64,000 bases of DNA from Erwinia sp039023475 (GTDB lineage Bacteria; Pseudomonadota; Gammaproteobacteria; Enterobacterales; Enterobacteriaceae): assembly GCF_039023475.1 (NCBI RefSeq), contig NZ_JBCHVB010000001.1:496001-560000 (forward strand), read 5' to 3'. Shown one piece after another: positions 17,540 through 25,846 of the stretch. Position 1 is the stretch's first letter; each line of letters opens with the position of its first letter. The position numbers and the translations under genes were made by a program. Below the pieces are notes generated by a model that saw only the letters and a program-made list of their open reading frames with translations, was not told the origin of the DNA and searched no databases.

Positions 17540-19579
17540 ATGCCCGTGACTGTTATTCAAGAAACACCCCAAAAGGACCGCATTAATCCTGTGGTTTTCT
17601 ACTCTTCCGCATTACTGATCCTGCTGTTTTCATTCACCACGATCTTTTTTACTGATTTCGCCGATCGCGGAATCGATCGCGTGCTGGAATGGGTATCAAA
17701 TACGTTTGGCTGGTATTATCTGCTCGCCGCAACCCTTTATATTGTCTTTGTCGTCTTTATTGCCGCTTCCCGCTTTGGTTCCATCAAGCTTGGGCCTGAA
17801 CAGTCAAAGCCGGAGTTCAGCCTGCTGAGCTGGACTGCCATGCTCTTTGCCGCCGGTATCGGCATCGACCTGATGTTTTTCTCCGTGGCAGAGCCGGTGA
17901 CGCAGTATATGATGCCGCCGGAAGGCCAGGGCCAGACGATGGAAGCCGCGCGTCAGGCAATGGTCTGGACCCTGTTTCACTACGGACTGACCGGCTGGGC
18001 GATGTATGCCCTGATGGGGATCGCGCTGGGTTACTTCAGTTACCGCTACGGTCTGCCTCTGACCATCCGCTCCGCTTTGTACCCTATTTTCGGCAAGCGT
18101 ATTAATGGACCTATCGGCCATTCGGTGGATATTGCCGCCGTTATCGGCACTATATTTGGTATCGCCACCACCTTGGGTATCGGTGTGGTCCAGCTGAACT
18201 ATGGCCTGAATGTCCTTTTTGATGTACCCGAGGGACTCACCGCGCAGGCAGCCCTGATCGCGCTTTCGGTGATTATGGCGACCATTTCCGTCACCTCCGG
18301 CGTAAATAAAGGGATACGTCTCCTTTCAGAACTGAATGTGCTGCTGTCGCTGGGCCTGATTCTGTTCGTTCTGTTTATGGGCGACACGAGTTTTCTGCTT
18401 AATGCGCTGGTGCTGAACGTTGGTGACTACATCAACCGCTTTATGGGTATGACCCTCAACAGTTTTGCCTTTGACCGCCCAACCGAGTGGATGAACAACT
18501 GGACGCTGTTTTTCTGGGCATGGTGGGTTGCCTGGTCACCGTTTGTGGGACTGTTTCTGGCCCGTATTTCCCGAGGCAGAACCATCCGCCAGTTTGTGGT
18601 CGGCACGCTGACCATTCCGTTTATCTTCACCCTGCTGTGGCTGTCGATATTCGGTAACAGCGCATTGCATGAAATTATCCATGGCAATCTTGCGCTGGCC
18701 CAGGAAACCGTGGCGCACCCGGAACGTGGCTTCTATAGCCTGCTGGCTCAATACCCCGCTTTTACCTTCAGCGCCTCGGTTGCCACCATTACGGGACTGC
18801 TGTTTTATGTGACCTCGGCGGATTCAGGGTCGCTTGTGCTGGGCAACTTCACCTCTCGCCTTGCCGATATTAATAACGATGCGCCAAACTGGCTGCGTAT
18901 TTTCTGGTCGCTGGCGATCGGTTTGCTGACGCTGGGAATGCTGATGGTTAACGGCATCACTGCGCTACAGAAAACCACGGTGATCATGGGGCTTCCCTTC
19001 AGTTTTGTGATGTTCTTTGTGATGGCCGGGCTTTATAAATCGCTTAAGGTCGAGGACCACCGCCGGGCAAGCTGTACGGTGAGTACGCCACCGATTCCGG
19101 TGACGCGTGAAGATCGCCTGAACTGGAAGCAGCGCATTTCCCGCGTTATGCACTATCCAGGCAGCACGCATACGAAGAAAATGCTCGATACCGTCTGCCG
19201 TCCCGCCATGGAAGAAGTGGCGATGGAGCTGGAGCGCCGTGGTGCGAAAGTCCAGGTCAGTGAACGGCCACCGCTTGAGGATGAGCGCCTCAATCACCTG
19301 GAGATGCTGGTGAACCTGGGGGAAGAGCAGAGCTTCCTCTACCAGATCTGGCCTCAGCGTTATTCCGTACCCGGGTTTACCTATCGGGCGCGCAGCGGTA
19401 AATCGGATTATTTCCGTCTGGAGACTTTCCTGTTAGAGGGCACCCAGGGGAATGACCTGATGGACTTCACCCGCGAGCAGATCATTAATGACATTCTGGA
19501 TCAATATGAACGGCATTTAACCTTCCTGCATATTCACCGGGAAGCGCCGGGCAGTACCATGCCTTTCCCCGAAACCTGA
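17540..19579 (+). CDS. betT: High-affinity choline:H+ symporter BetT (BCCT family)
   Basis: A 679-residue betaine/choline/carnitine transporter with 12 predicted membrane segments. The GIGIDLMFFSVAEP and FFWAWWVAWSPFVGLFLARISRGRT regions are diagnostic. A cytoplasmic C-terminal tail of roughly 150-170 residues, as in E. coli BetT (677 residues), is important for osmotic activation. It imports choline for conversion to glycine betaine. I chose ATG 17540, after GGAGAACG, rather than the ATG at 17498. The betIBA oxidation genes are not adjacent, so choline oxidation must be encoded elsewhere if present. Confidence 0.92.
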   Translation: MPVTVIQETPQKDRINPVVFYSSALLILLFSFTTIFFTDFADRGIDRVLEWVSNTFGWYYLLAATLYIVFVVFIAASRFGSIKLGPEQSKPEFSLLSWTAMLFAAGIGIDLMFFSVAEPVTQYMMPPEGQGQTMEAARQAMVWTLFHYGLTGWAMYALMGIALGYFSYRYGLPLTIRSALYPIFGKRINGPIGHSVDIAAVIGTIFGIATTLGIGVVQLNYGLNVLFDVPEGLTAQAALIALSVIMATISVTSGVNKGIRLLSELNVLLSLGLILFVLFMGDTSFLLNALVLNVGDYINRFMGMTLNSFAFDRPTEWMNNWTLFFWAWWVAWSPFVGLFLARISRGRTIRQFVVGTLTIPFIFTLLWLSIFGNSALHEIIHGNLALAQETVAHPERGFYSLLAQYPAFTFSASVATITGLLFYVTSADSGSLVLGNFTSRLADINNDAPNWLRIFWSLAIGLLTLGMLMVNGITALQKTTVIMGLPFSFVMFFVMAGLYKSLKVEDHRRASCTVSTPPIPVTREDRLNWKQRISRVMHYPGSTHTKKMLDTVCRPAMEEVAMELERRGAKVQVSERPPLEDERLNHLEMLVNLGEEQSFLYQIWPQRYSVPGFTYRARSGKSDYFRLETFLLEGTQGNDLMDFTREQIINDILDQYERHLTFLHIHREAPGSTMPFPET

Positions 19580-19590
19580 TCGGTATATTT

Positions 19591-19620
19591 AAAGGCCACT
19601 CTGGAGAGTGGCCTTTCTCT
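19591..19620 (+). terminator. Intrinsic terminator after betT
   Basis: AAAGGCCACTCT and AGAGTGGCCTTT form a 12-bp perfect stem with a GG loop and a T-rich tail. Confidence 0.92.
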
Positions 19621-19672
19621 CCTCTGTCCCGATCGGCGCCCTTCTGCGGCCGAACGCCTTTACCGGCCACCT

Positions 19673-20752
19673 TCAGGGGGGATTATCTTTTTCCTGTTTT
19701 CGCCAGCGGTCTGACATCATTCTTGTCACCCAGCGCGCCAACGCCGGGCCCGTCAGAAGAACCAGGATAAATCGCCCTGTCTGCATCGCCATAACAAATG
19801 GCATATCCACATGGCTGGCAGCGGCAATAATCGCCACAGAGTCTGCTCCGCCCGGACTGGTAGCCAGATAAGCCGTCAGCGGATCGATACCCGCAAACCT
19901 CACCAGTAAATAAGCAAAAAAGCCACAGATAGCCACCAGCACTGCAATAGAAACCAGCAGACGGGGAAGTGTTTTTGCCGCATAAAGCAATATAGCGCGG
20001 TTAAAGCGAAGACCAATACTCCAGCCAATAAGCGCGTAAGCCGTCATCAGCAGCGCTGGTGGTAATTCAATGGTCAGAAGGCCCGTGTCCTGCGCGATTA
20101 CCCCACCCGCCAGGGTGAGAAGTAAGGGACCGGCGGGGATACGCAGCACCAGGCTGAGCATAATGCCGCCGATGATAAGCGCCGACGTGCCGCCTAAGGA
20201 AGACCAGATAACGGGCGAGAAGATATCGAAGTTCGCGCTGGTGACAGTTCCGGTTGGCGGAGCCCATATCCGCGCCACCAGCGTGGCAATAATCGCCACC
20301 ACCATCACCCGCATATATTGCATCAGGGCCACCAGACGACTGTCTGCCCCATAACTTTCTGACATCAGCGTCATCACTGTTGCCGCACCGGGGGACGCGC
20401 CCCAGATAGCCGTTGAGCCAGGTAATATTTGCCAGCGCGTCAGCAGGCACCCCAGCAGCGTGCTGGTTGCGATAACGGACAAAATGGTGAAGGCGAAAAG
20501 CGGCCAGCTTTTGCCTATCTCGGCAAAGATGGTTACCGGTATCGATCGGGCGATCATACAACCGACTACGCCCTGCGCGAGATAAAGCAGATAGCGATGA
20601 ATAGTCACCGGCTTATCGCGAATGGCAAAAACGATCCCCGCAGCCATTGGACCCAGCAGCAGAGCGGCGGGCAAATGCAGGCTTTCCAGGCCTGCGACGG
20701 CCAGGCCAGAGAGAAGAATCATTCCGGTCCAGCGAACAACAATCGGGTTCAT
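19673..20752 (-). CDS. AbrB-family membrane protein
   Basis: A 359-residue inner-membrane protein with about ten hydrophobic segments in two internally repeated halves (LPAALLLGPMAAGI, and GASPGAATVM versus LATSPGGADSVAI). This is the AbrB duplication family; E. coli AbrB (YbgN) is the nearest named relative by eye. The family has been described as a putative regulator or permease, and the transported molecule is unknown. It is converging with betT and divergent from the H-NS-like gene. Confidence 0.85.
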   Translation of the reverse strand: MNPIVVRWTGMILLSGLAVAGLESLHLPAALLLGPMAAGIVFAIRDKPVTIHRYLLYLAQGVVGCMIARSIPVTIFAEIGKSWPLFAFTILSVIATSTLLGCLLTRWQILPGSTAIWGASPGAATVMTLMSESYGADSRLVALMQYMRVMVVAIIATLVARIWAPPTGTVTSANFDIFSPVIWSSLGGTSALIIGGIMLSLVLRIPAGPLLLTLAGGVIAQDTGLLTIELPPALLMTAYALIGWSIGLRFNRAILLYAAKTLPRLLVSIAVLVAICGFFAYLLVRFAGIDPLTAYLATSPGGADSVAIIAAASHVDMPFVMAMQTGRFILVLLTGPALARWVTRMMSDRWRKQEKDNPP

Positions 20753-21385
20753 CCTGGCTCCTGCTTAGGTGTTGTTCTTCATTCTGGCACAAAATGGGCG
20801 CTCCCTGCCTGAAGATATTTTCGCGATGCGAAGCTGGCTGGTCGTTGCTATCTCACAGCAACGTGAGGTTTAAAGCATCAACAGTATGTTGTAACTAAGT
20901 AATATTTAGCTTTATTTACTTTTGGCCTGGGAGTTGCGCGCAATGCCGCAAGGAGGATTAACAGCCCCGGAGTGACCGTTGTTGTTAAAATATGTTGCCT
21001 TCCACACGGCTTATAAGCTCCAGCGCGGCCTTAACAAATTGGCTATAAAAGGATTCTGCCCAGCGCCAGGCTGTCGTATTCAGAAACAGGAGACATTCAG
21101 TTTTATTTATCTCTCCGTGCGGTTTTATGCAATTAACGGCGAATTATTCCGCGATCGTTAAGATGCCCCCAAAATTCCATCGCTTTTTTTTGTTAAGATT
21201 TGTCTCATTAACGTAAATATAATGTCCGTGCTGATAAGTGAGCAACTGCAAAAAACAGGTGAAAACGGAAAAAATAAGCGCGCATTTTTTAAATCAGGTG
21301 TTTTTTACTCTACAATTTCTCTGTACACTAGCCCCTGACACATACGCTGATTAAATTTAAACCACACAACGCTACGGATTCCTTT
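20753..21385. other. Upstream region of the H-NS-like gene
   Basis: This 633-bp region contains a Ter site at 20883-20898. A curved, AT-rich stretch at about 21170-21330 is typical of autoregulated hns/stpA promoters. No convincing gene is present. Confidence 0.55.
20883..20898 (+). other. Replication terminator site (Ter), upstream copy
   Basis: AGTATGTTGTAACTAA is the 16-bp core of the Tus-binding Ter sequence, identical to the core of E. coli TerB. In the known Tus-Ter geometry the non-permissive face is at the left end as written, so it should stop forks moving rightward in this window. It does not overlap a gene. Confidence 0.9.
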
Positions 21386-21787
21386 ATGAGCGAAACGCTG
21401 AAAGTATTAAATAACATTCGAACCCTTCGTGCACAGGCTCGTGAAGTTTCATTATCTGAGCTTGAAGAGATGCTGGAAAAACTGGAAGCTGTCGTGAATG
21501 AACGCCGTGATGCGGAAGCGGCTATCGCTTCTGAAATCAAAGAAAAAGAAGAGAAGCTGGCAAAATATCGTCAGATGCTTCTTGATGACGGCATCGATTT
21601 AAGCGAACTGACTTCCGCAGAAAATAATACCGGAAAATCCCGCGCTAAACGTGCTCCGCGTCCTGCAAAATACCAGTACACCGATGAAAACGGTGAAACC
21701 AAATCCTGGACCGGTCAGGGCCGTACCCCGGCAGTGATCAAGCAGGCGCTGGATCAGGGTAAGAAGCTGGAAGATTTCCTGATTTAA
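21386..21787 (+). CDS. H-NS/StpA-family nucleoid-associated protein
   Basis: A 133-residue H-NS-family xenogeneic silencer. The N-terminal oligomerisation helices (about 1-80) begin MSETLKVLNNIRTLRAQARE, as in H-NS. A basic linker (KSRAKRAPRPAKY) leads to the C-terminal DNA-binding domain with the AT-hook-like TGQGRTP. The C-terminus QALDQGKKLEDFLI has no terminal KQ and resembles StpA, while the N-terminus resembles H-NS. Enteric hns usually lies near galU, not tus, so this is probably an additional paralogue. It is transcribed toward tus, lies between two Ter sites and ends in a terminator. Confidence 0.92.
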   Translation: MSETLKVLNNIRTLRAQAREVSLSELEEMLEKLEAVVNERRDAEAAIASEIKEKEEKLAKYRQMLLDDGIDLSELTSAENNTGKSRAKRAPRPAKYQYTDENGETKSWTGQGRTPAVIKQALDQGKKLEDFLI

Positions 21788-21792
21788 TCTTC

Positions 21793-21827
21793 TGCCACGC
21801 TGGCTTTATTCCGGCGTGGCATTCTTT
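21793..21827 (+). terminator. Intrinsic terminator after the H-NS-like gene
   Basis: TGCCACGC and GCGTGGCA form an 8-bp stem followed by TTCTTT. Confidence 0.75.
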
Positions 21828-21912
21828 CCCCGCCCTTTTACTTATTTTTTATTCCTCTCTGTTTTCATCCTGCCGTTACTGCACTGTTATTTGTATTCTG
21901 TTAACCTTAAAG

Positions 21913-21928
21913 AGTATGTTGTAACTAA
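21913..21928 (+). other. Replication terminator site (Ter), tus-promoter copy (TerB equivalent)
   Basis: AGTATGTTGTAACTAA, the same 16-bp core as the site at 20883, ends 9 bp before the tus ATG and runs into its ribosome site (AAGGGG). This is the TerB position in E. coli, where bound Tus represses its own gene. Confidence 0.95.
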
Positions 21929-21937
21929 GGGGCCACC

Positions 21938-22867
21938 ATGAGCAAATATGACGCCGTTGACCATCTGCATCGCTGTGTCGCTTCCCTGCAGGAGGCGCTT
22001 TCTCTGCTGGCGGCAGAGCTGCCGCAACGTCGCCTGCTAGCGGCCAGGGTGTTTGAACTCCCGCCGGTATATAAAGGCCAGGAGCACGATCCGGTAACGG
22101 AAATTTCCGTTCAGCAACATCTGGCGAAGGCGGCATTAGATCGTAGCCTGCAGCATTACTGTCGTCTGTTTATGCAGGACCAGTCAGAAACGATCAGTAC
22201 CAAGGCTGCCGTGAGACTGCCGGGCGTAATATGTCTGGAAGCGTCAGAGGAAGAGGCAGGCCGTATCCACCAGCTTGTCGACAATATAAATAACCTTAAG
22301 CGCCGCCTGGAGCAGATTGTTACCGTTGAATCAGGCGTAGCCAGTGAGGAAAGGTTTGAGTTTGTTCATACTCATCAGCGCGGATTAATTACGCTTAATG
22401 CTTACCGGACTATTACGCTGCTGGATTCCGCGGACTCGGTACGTTTCGGCTGGGCAAATAAACATATTATTCAGAACGTGAGCCGTGAGGCGATCCTGGA
22501 AAAGCTGAAAAAGAGCGTGGAGTCTGGCCGGGCGATGGCGCCCTGGAGCCGGGAGCAGTGGGCAGAAAAACTGTCAGAAGAAGCCGACGTTATTAATTCT
22601 CTCCCCGCCTCTGCAAAGCTGAAAATTAAACGTCCGGTTAAGGTACAACCTATCGCCCGCATCTGGAATAAAGAGAGCCAGAAACAGACCCAGCTGGCCT
22701 GCCCTTCTCCCCTGCTGGTGCTCTGTGCAAATTCGGCTGGCGTACCCAAGATCGGGGAATTACTCAATTATGATGCGAAGAAAGTTTCTCACCGCTTTAA
22801 GCCACAGGCGAATGTTCTTTATCCGGTTATCCCGAGGCTACATCTCTATAGCGACAGATTACATTAA
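21938..22867 (+). CDS. tus: DNA replication terminus site-binding protein Tus
   Basis: A 309-residue Tus, the same length as the E. coli protein. It binds Ter sites as a monomer and blocks the DnaB helicase in one direction, confining fork fusion to the terminus. Recognisable blocks include QDQSETISTKAAVRLPG, SVRFGWANKHIIQNVSR and a basic KLKIKRPVKVQPIARIW segment that matches the DNA-contacting interdomain strands. The ATG follows AGGGG, which abuts the Ter site, so autorepression is expected. Convergent with fumC, as in E. coli, but rstAB are absent upstream. Confidence 0.95.
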   Translation: MSKYDAVDHLHRCVASLQEALSLLAAELPQRRLLAARVFELPPVYKGQEHDPVTEISVQQHLAKAALDRSLQHYCRLFMQDQSETISTKAAVRLPGVICLEASEEEAGRIHQLVDNINNLKRRLEQIVTVESGVASEERFEFVHTHQRGLITLNAYRTITLLDSADSVRFGWANKHIIQNVSREAILEKLKKSVESGRAMAPWSREQWAEKLSEEADVINSLPASAKLKIKRPVKVQPIARIWNKESQKQTQLACPSPLLVLCANSAGVPKIGELLNYDAKKVSHRFKPQANVLYPVIPRLHLYSDRLH

Positions 22868-22888
22868 TTACCGGTAAAGCGTGCAGGC

Positions 22889-22918
22889 AAAAAAAAGAGC
22901 GGAACATGTTCCGCTCTT
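22889..22918 (-). terminator. Intrinsic terminator of fumC
   Basis: AAGAGCGGAAC and GTTCCGCTCTT form an 11-bp perfect stem. The A-tract to its left gives the U-run on the minus strand. Confidence 0.9.
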
Positions 22919-22933
22919 GGCCGGTGAGAAATA

Positions 22934-24331
22934 TCAGGACTTCATGCTGCCAACCATATCTTCGGGCCGCACCCAGGCATCAAACTCTTCTTCGGTCAGA
23001 TAACCCAGCTTCAGCGCCGATCCTTTCAGCGTCAGGCCTTCTTTATGCGCTTTTTTAGCAATTTCTGCCGCTTTATCGTAACCGATATGAGTATTCAGCG
23101 CGGTCACCAGCATCAGCGATTCATTCAGCAGCTGAGTGATACGATCGCGATTTGGTTCAATACCGGTCGCGCAGTGATGATTAAAACTGTCCATACCGTC
23201 GGCCAGCATACGGACCGATTGCAGGAAGTTATGAATAATCATTGGACGATACACATTCAGCTCAAAGTTACCGGAAGCGCCGCCCATGTTAACCGCCACA
23301 TCGTTTCCCATCACCTGGCAACATAACATGGTCATGGCTTCGCACTGGGTCGGGTTCACCTTGCCGGGCATAATGGAGCTGCCCGGTTCGTTTTCCGGAA
23401 TAGCAATTTCGCCAATGCCGCAGCGGGGACCGGAGGAGAGCCAGCGCACGTCGTTGGCGATTTTCATCAGCGAGGCGGCCAGCCCTTTAAGCGAGCCGTG
23501 AGCATGAACCAGCGCATCGCAGGTCGCCAGTGCTTCAAACTTGTTTGGCGAGGTCACAAAAGGTTGTCTGGTCAGGCGCGCCAGCTCTTCAGCCACGCGA
23601 ACCGCATATTCCGGATGGGTATTCAGTCCGGTGCCGACCGCCGTACCGCCCAGCGCCAGCTCCGCCACGTGTGGCAGACTCTGCTCAATGTGCTTCAGGT
23701 TGTGCGCCAGCATCGCGACCCAGCCGGAAATCTCCTGACCAAGGGTTAACGGCGTGGCGTCCTGAAGGTGCGTACGGCCAATTTTAACGATATCTTTATA
23801 AGCTTCCGCTTTATCATTCAGCGTTTTTTGCAGGGTTTTCAACTGTGGGATCAGATGCTCCTGAACCGCCACCACTGCCGCGACGTGCATCGCCGTTGGG
23901 AAAACATCGTTAGAGCTCTGGCTTTTATTCACATCGTCGTTCGGATGCACAAGGCGCGACATGCCGCGCTCGCCGCCCAGAATTTCACTGGCGCGGTTGG
24001 CCAGCACTTCATTCATATTCATATTGGTCTGGGTACCGGAACCGGTCTGCCAGATTGCCAGCGGGAATTCGCTGCTGTGCTTGTCTGCCAGCACTTCGTC
24101 TGCCGCACTGACGATCGCTTCTGCGCGTTCGGCTGGCAGCAGGCCCAGATCGCTGTTGACCTTCGCGGCGGCACGTTTGGTCAGCGCCAGCGCGCGGACT
24201 AATTCGACGGGCATTTTTTCCGTGGAGATACGAAAGTGTTCCAGCGAGCGCTGCGTCTGCGCGCCCCAAAGTTTATCTGCCGGTACTTCGATGGGACCCA
24301 TTGAGTCTTTTTCAATGCGGTTGGCGGACAT
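22934..24331 (-). CDS. fumC: Fumarate hydratase class II
   Basis: A 465-residue iron-independent fumarase that interconverts fumarate and L-malate in the TCA cycle. The family signature GSSIMPGKVNP is intact, as are TGSGTQTNMNMNEV and GRTHLQDATP. The ATG at 24331 follows AAGGAG; the much longer frame to 24544 would add 71 residues not found in fumarases and would overlap manA. In E. coli fumC lies beside fumA and is induced by SoxS; fumA is absent here. Divergent from manA. Confidence 0.96.
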   Translation of the reverse strand: MSANRIEKDSMGPIEVPADKLWGAQTQRSLEHFRISTEKMPVELVRALALTKRAAAKVNSDLGLLPAERAEAIVSAADEVLADKHSSEFPLAIWQTGSGTQTNMNMNEVLANRASEILGGERGMSRLVHPNDDVNKSQSSNDVFPTAMHVAAVVAVQEHLIPQLKTLQKTLNDKAEAYKDIVKIGRTHLQDATPLTLGQEISGWVAMLAHNLKHIEQSLPHVAELALGGTAVGTGLNTHPEYAVRVAEELARLTRQPFVTSPNKFEALATCDALVHAHGSLKGLAASLMKIANDVRWLSSGPRCGIGEIAIPENEPGSSIMPGKVNPTQCEAMTMLCCQVMGNDVAVNMGGASGNFELNVYRPMIIHNFLQSVRMLADGMDSFNHHCATGIEPNRDRITQLLNESLMLVTALNTHIGYDKAAEIAKKAHKEGLTLKGSALKLGYLTEEEFDAWVRPEDMVGSMKS

Positions 24332-24527
24332 GACTGTCTCCTTAAGCACAATAATATAGTGAGTAAACCCTTCATCGCCCGTCCGGGCGTTTAGCGCGGG
24401 CCGTAGTGTGACATACAATAATTTAACATTATGCGACCTGCTCGTCCTTATTACACGACGCATTGTCTTTTTGCCGCCGTTTTCTGCTTTAATACAGGCA
24501 GTAACCCCGAATTCACTGTGAGTAATC

Positions 24528-25712
24528 ATGCATAAATTAATCAATTCGCTGCAAAATTACACATGGGGCAGCCGGACAGCCCTGACTGACCTCTACGGTA
24601 TTGCCAATCCCCAGCGGCAGCCCCTTGCTGAACTGTGGATGGGCGCCCACCCTAAAAGCTCCTCTTCAATTGAGATCGACGGCACGAGCCGTTCGCTGCG
24701 CGACGTTATCGACGCTGATAAGGAGAAATGGCTGGGCAAAGCGGTTGCGGAACGCTTCGGCGAGCTGCCGTTCCTGTTTAAGGTACTCTGTGCGGATCAG
24801 CCGCTTTCCATCCAAGTACATCCCAGTAAATCCGCGGCTGAAGCTGGCTACGCGAGAGAAAATGCGCAGGGGATCCCGCTTTCAGCCCCTGAACGTAATT
24901 ACAAAGATGCTAACCATAAACCCGAGCTGGTTTATGCTCTGACGACGTTTAAGGCGATTAATGGCTTTCGCGAGCTGCATGAGACCGTCTCATTGCTGCA
25001 GCCGGTAGCCGGCGCTCACCCGGCCATCGCCCACTTCCTTCAGTCTGCGGATATGGCGGGCTTAAAAACGCTCTTTACTGCACTGCTTTCCGCCGGGGGT
25101 GAGGAAAAATCGCTGGCGCTGGATGTCCTGAAAGCGACGCTGCACACGCAGCACGGCGAGCCCTGGGACACCGTTAAGCAGATTGCCGAATGCTATCCCG
25201 ATGACTGCGGGCTTTTTTCACCTCTTCTTCTGAACGTGATTGAACTTCAGCCCGGCGAAGCGATGTTTCTCTACGCCGAAACGCCGCATGCTTACCTGAA
25301 AGGCGTGGCGCTGGAGGTGATGGCTAACTCTGACAACGTTCTGCGTGCCGGGCTGACGCCAAAACATATCGATATCCCTGAACTGATGGCTAACCTGAAA
25401 TTTGAGGCGCGGCCCTTTGACAGCCTGTTAACGCAGCCGGTGCAGTCGGGCAATACGACCACCTTTCCTGTTCCGGTAGACGATTTTGCCTTTTCTCTCC
25501 ATCACCTGAACGACGCCCCTTGCCGCCTCAGCCAGCAGGGCGCGGCGATTCTGTTTTGCGTTGAGGGTGACGCCTGCGTCACCTGTGGTAAAAACCAGCT
25601 GACGCTTAAGCCGGGCGACTCCTGTTTTGTGGCGGCAGATGATGGGCCGCTGAGCCTGAGCGGCAGCGGCAGCGTGGCCCGCGTTTACACCGATTTAACC
25701 GAATGCGGCTGA
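24528..25712 (+). CDS. manA: Mannose-6-phosphate isomerase
   Basis: A 394-residue type I phosphomannose isomerase that interconverts mannose-6-P and fructose-6-P. It supplies GDP-mannose for capsule and LPS and allows mannose catabolism. Zinc-site motifs are present (QVHPSK near residue 96 and ETPHAYL near 255), along with the FGELPFLFKVLCADQPLS block. Length and position between fumC and ydgA match E. coli. The Shine-Dalgarno is weak (TGTGAG). Confidence 0.95.
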   Translation: MHKLINSLQNYTWGSRTALTDLYGIANPQRQPLAELWMGAHPKSSSSIEIDGTSRSLRDVIDADKEKWLGKAVAERFGELPFLFKVLCADQPLSIQVHPSKSAAEAGYARENAQGIPLSAPERNYKDANHKPELVYALTTFKAINGFRELHETVSLLQPVAGAHPAIAHFLQSADMAGLKTLFTALLSAGGEEKSLALDVLKATLHTQHGEPWDTVKQIAECYPDDCGLFSPLLLNVIELQPGEAMFLYAETPHAYLKGVALEVMANSDNVLRAGLTPKHIDIPELMANLKFEARPFDSLLTQPVQSGNTTTFPVPVDDFAFSLHHLNDAPCRLSQQGAAILFCVEGDACVTCGKNQLTLKPGDSCFVAADDGPLSLSGSGSVARVYTDLTECG

Positions 25713-25755
25713 CGTAAACAGCCACAATTGCTATGATTAATCAGATTTTTAAACA

Positions 25756-25780
25756 AAAACGCCTGACGGGCGTTTTTTAT
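25756..25780 (+). terminator. Intrinsic terminator after manA
   Basis: AAAACGCC and GGCGTTTT form an 8-bp stem with a TGACG loop and a T tail. Confidence 0.85.
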
Positions 25781-25846
25781 TCGCCGGGCATTTGCCAGCG
25801 GGATGGATTTGCCGGCACCAGTAATAAAAAAAGGACGACGTAGCAG

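Noticed and set aside
24332..24544. N-terminal extension of fumC
   Set aside because: It would add 71 residues unknown in fumarases and overlap the manA start; ATG 24331 has AAGGAG in front.
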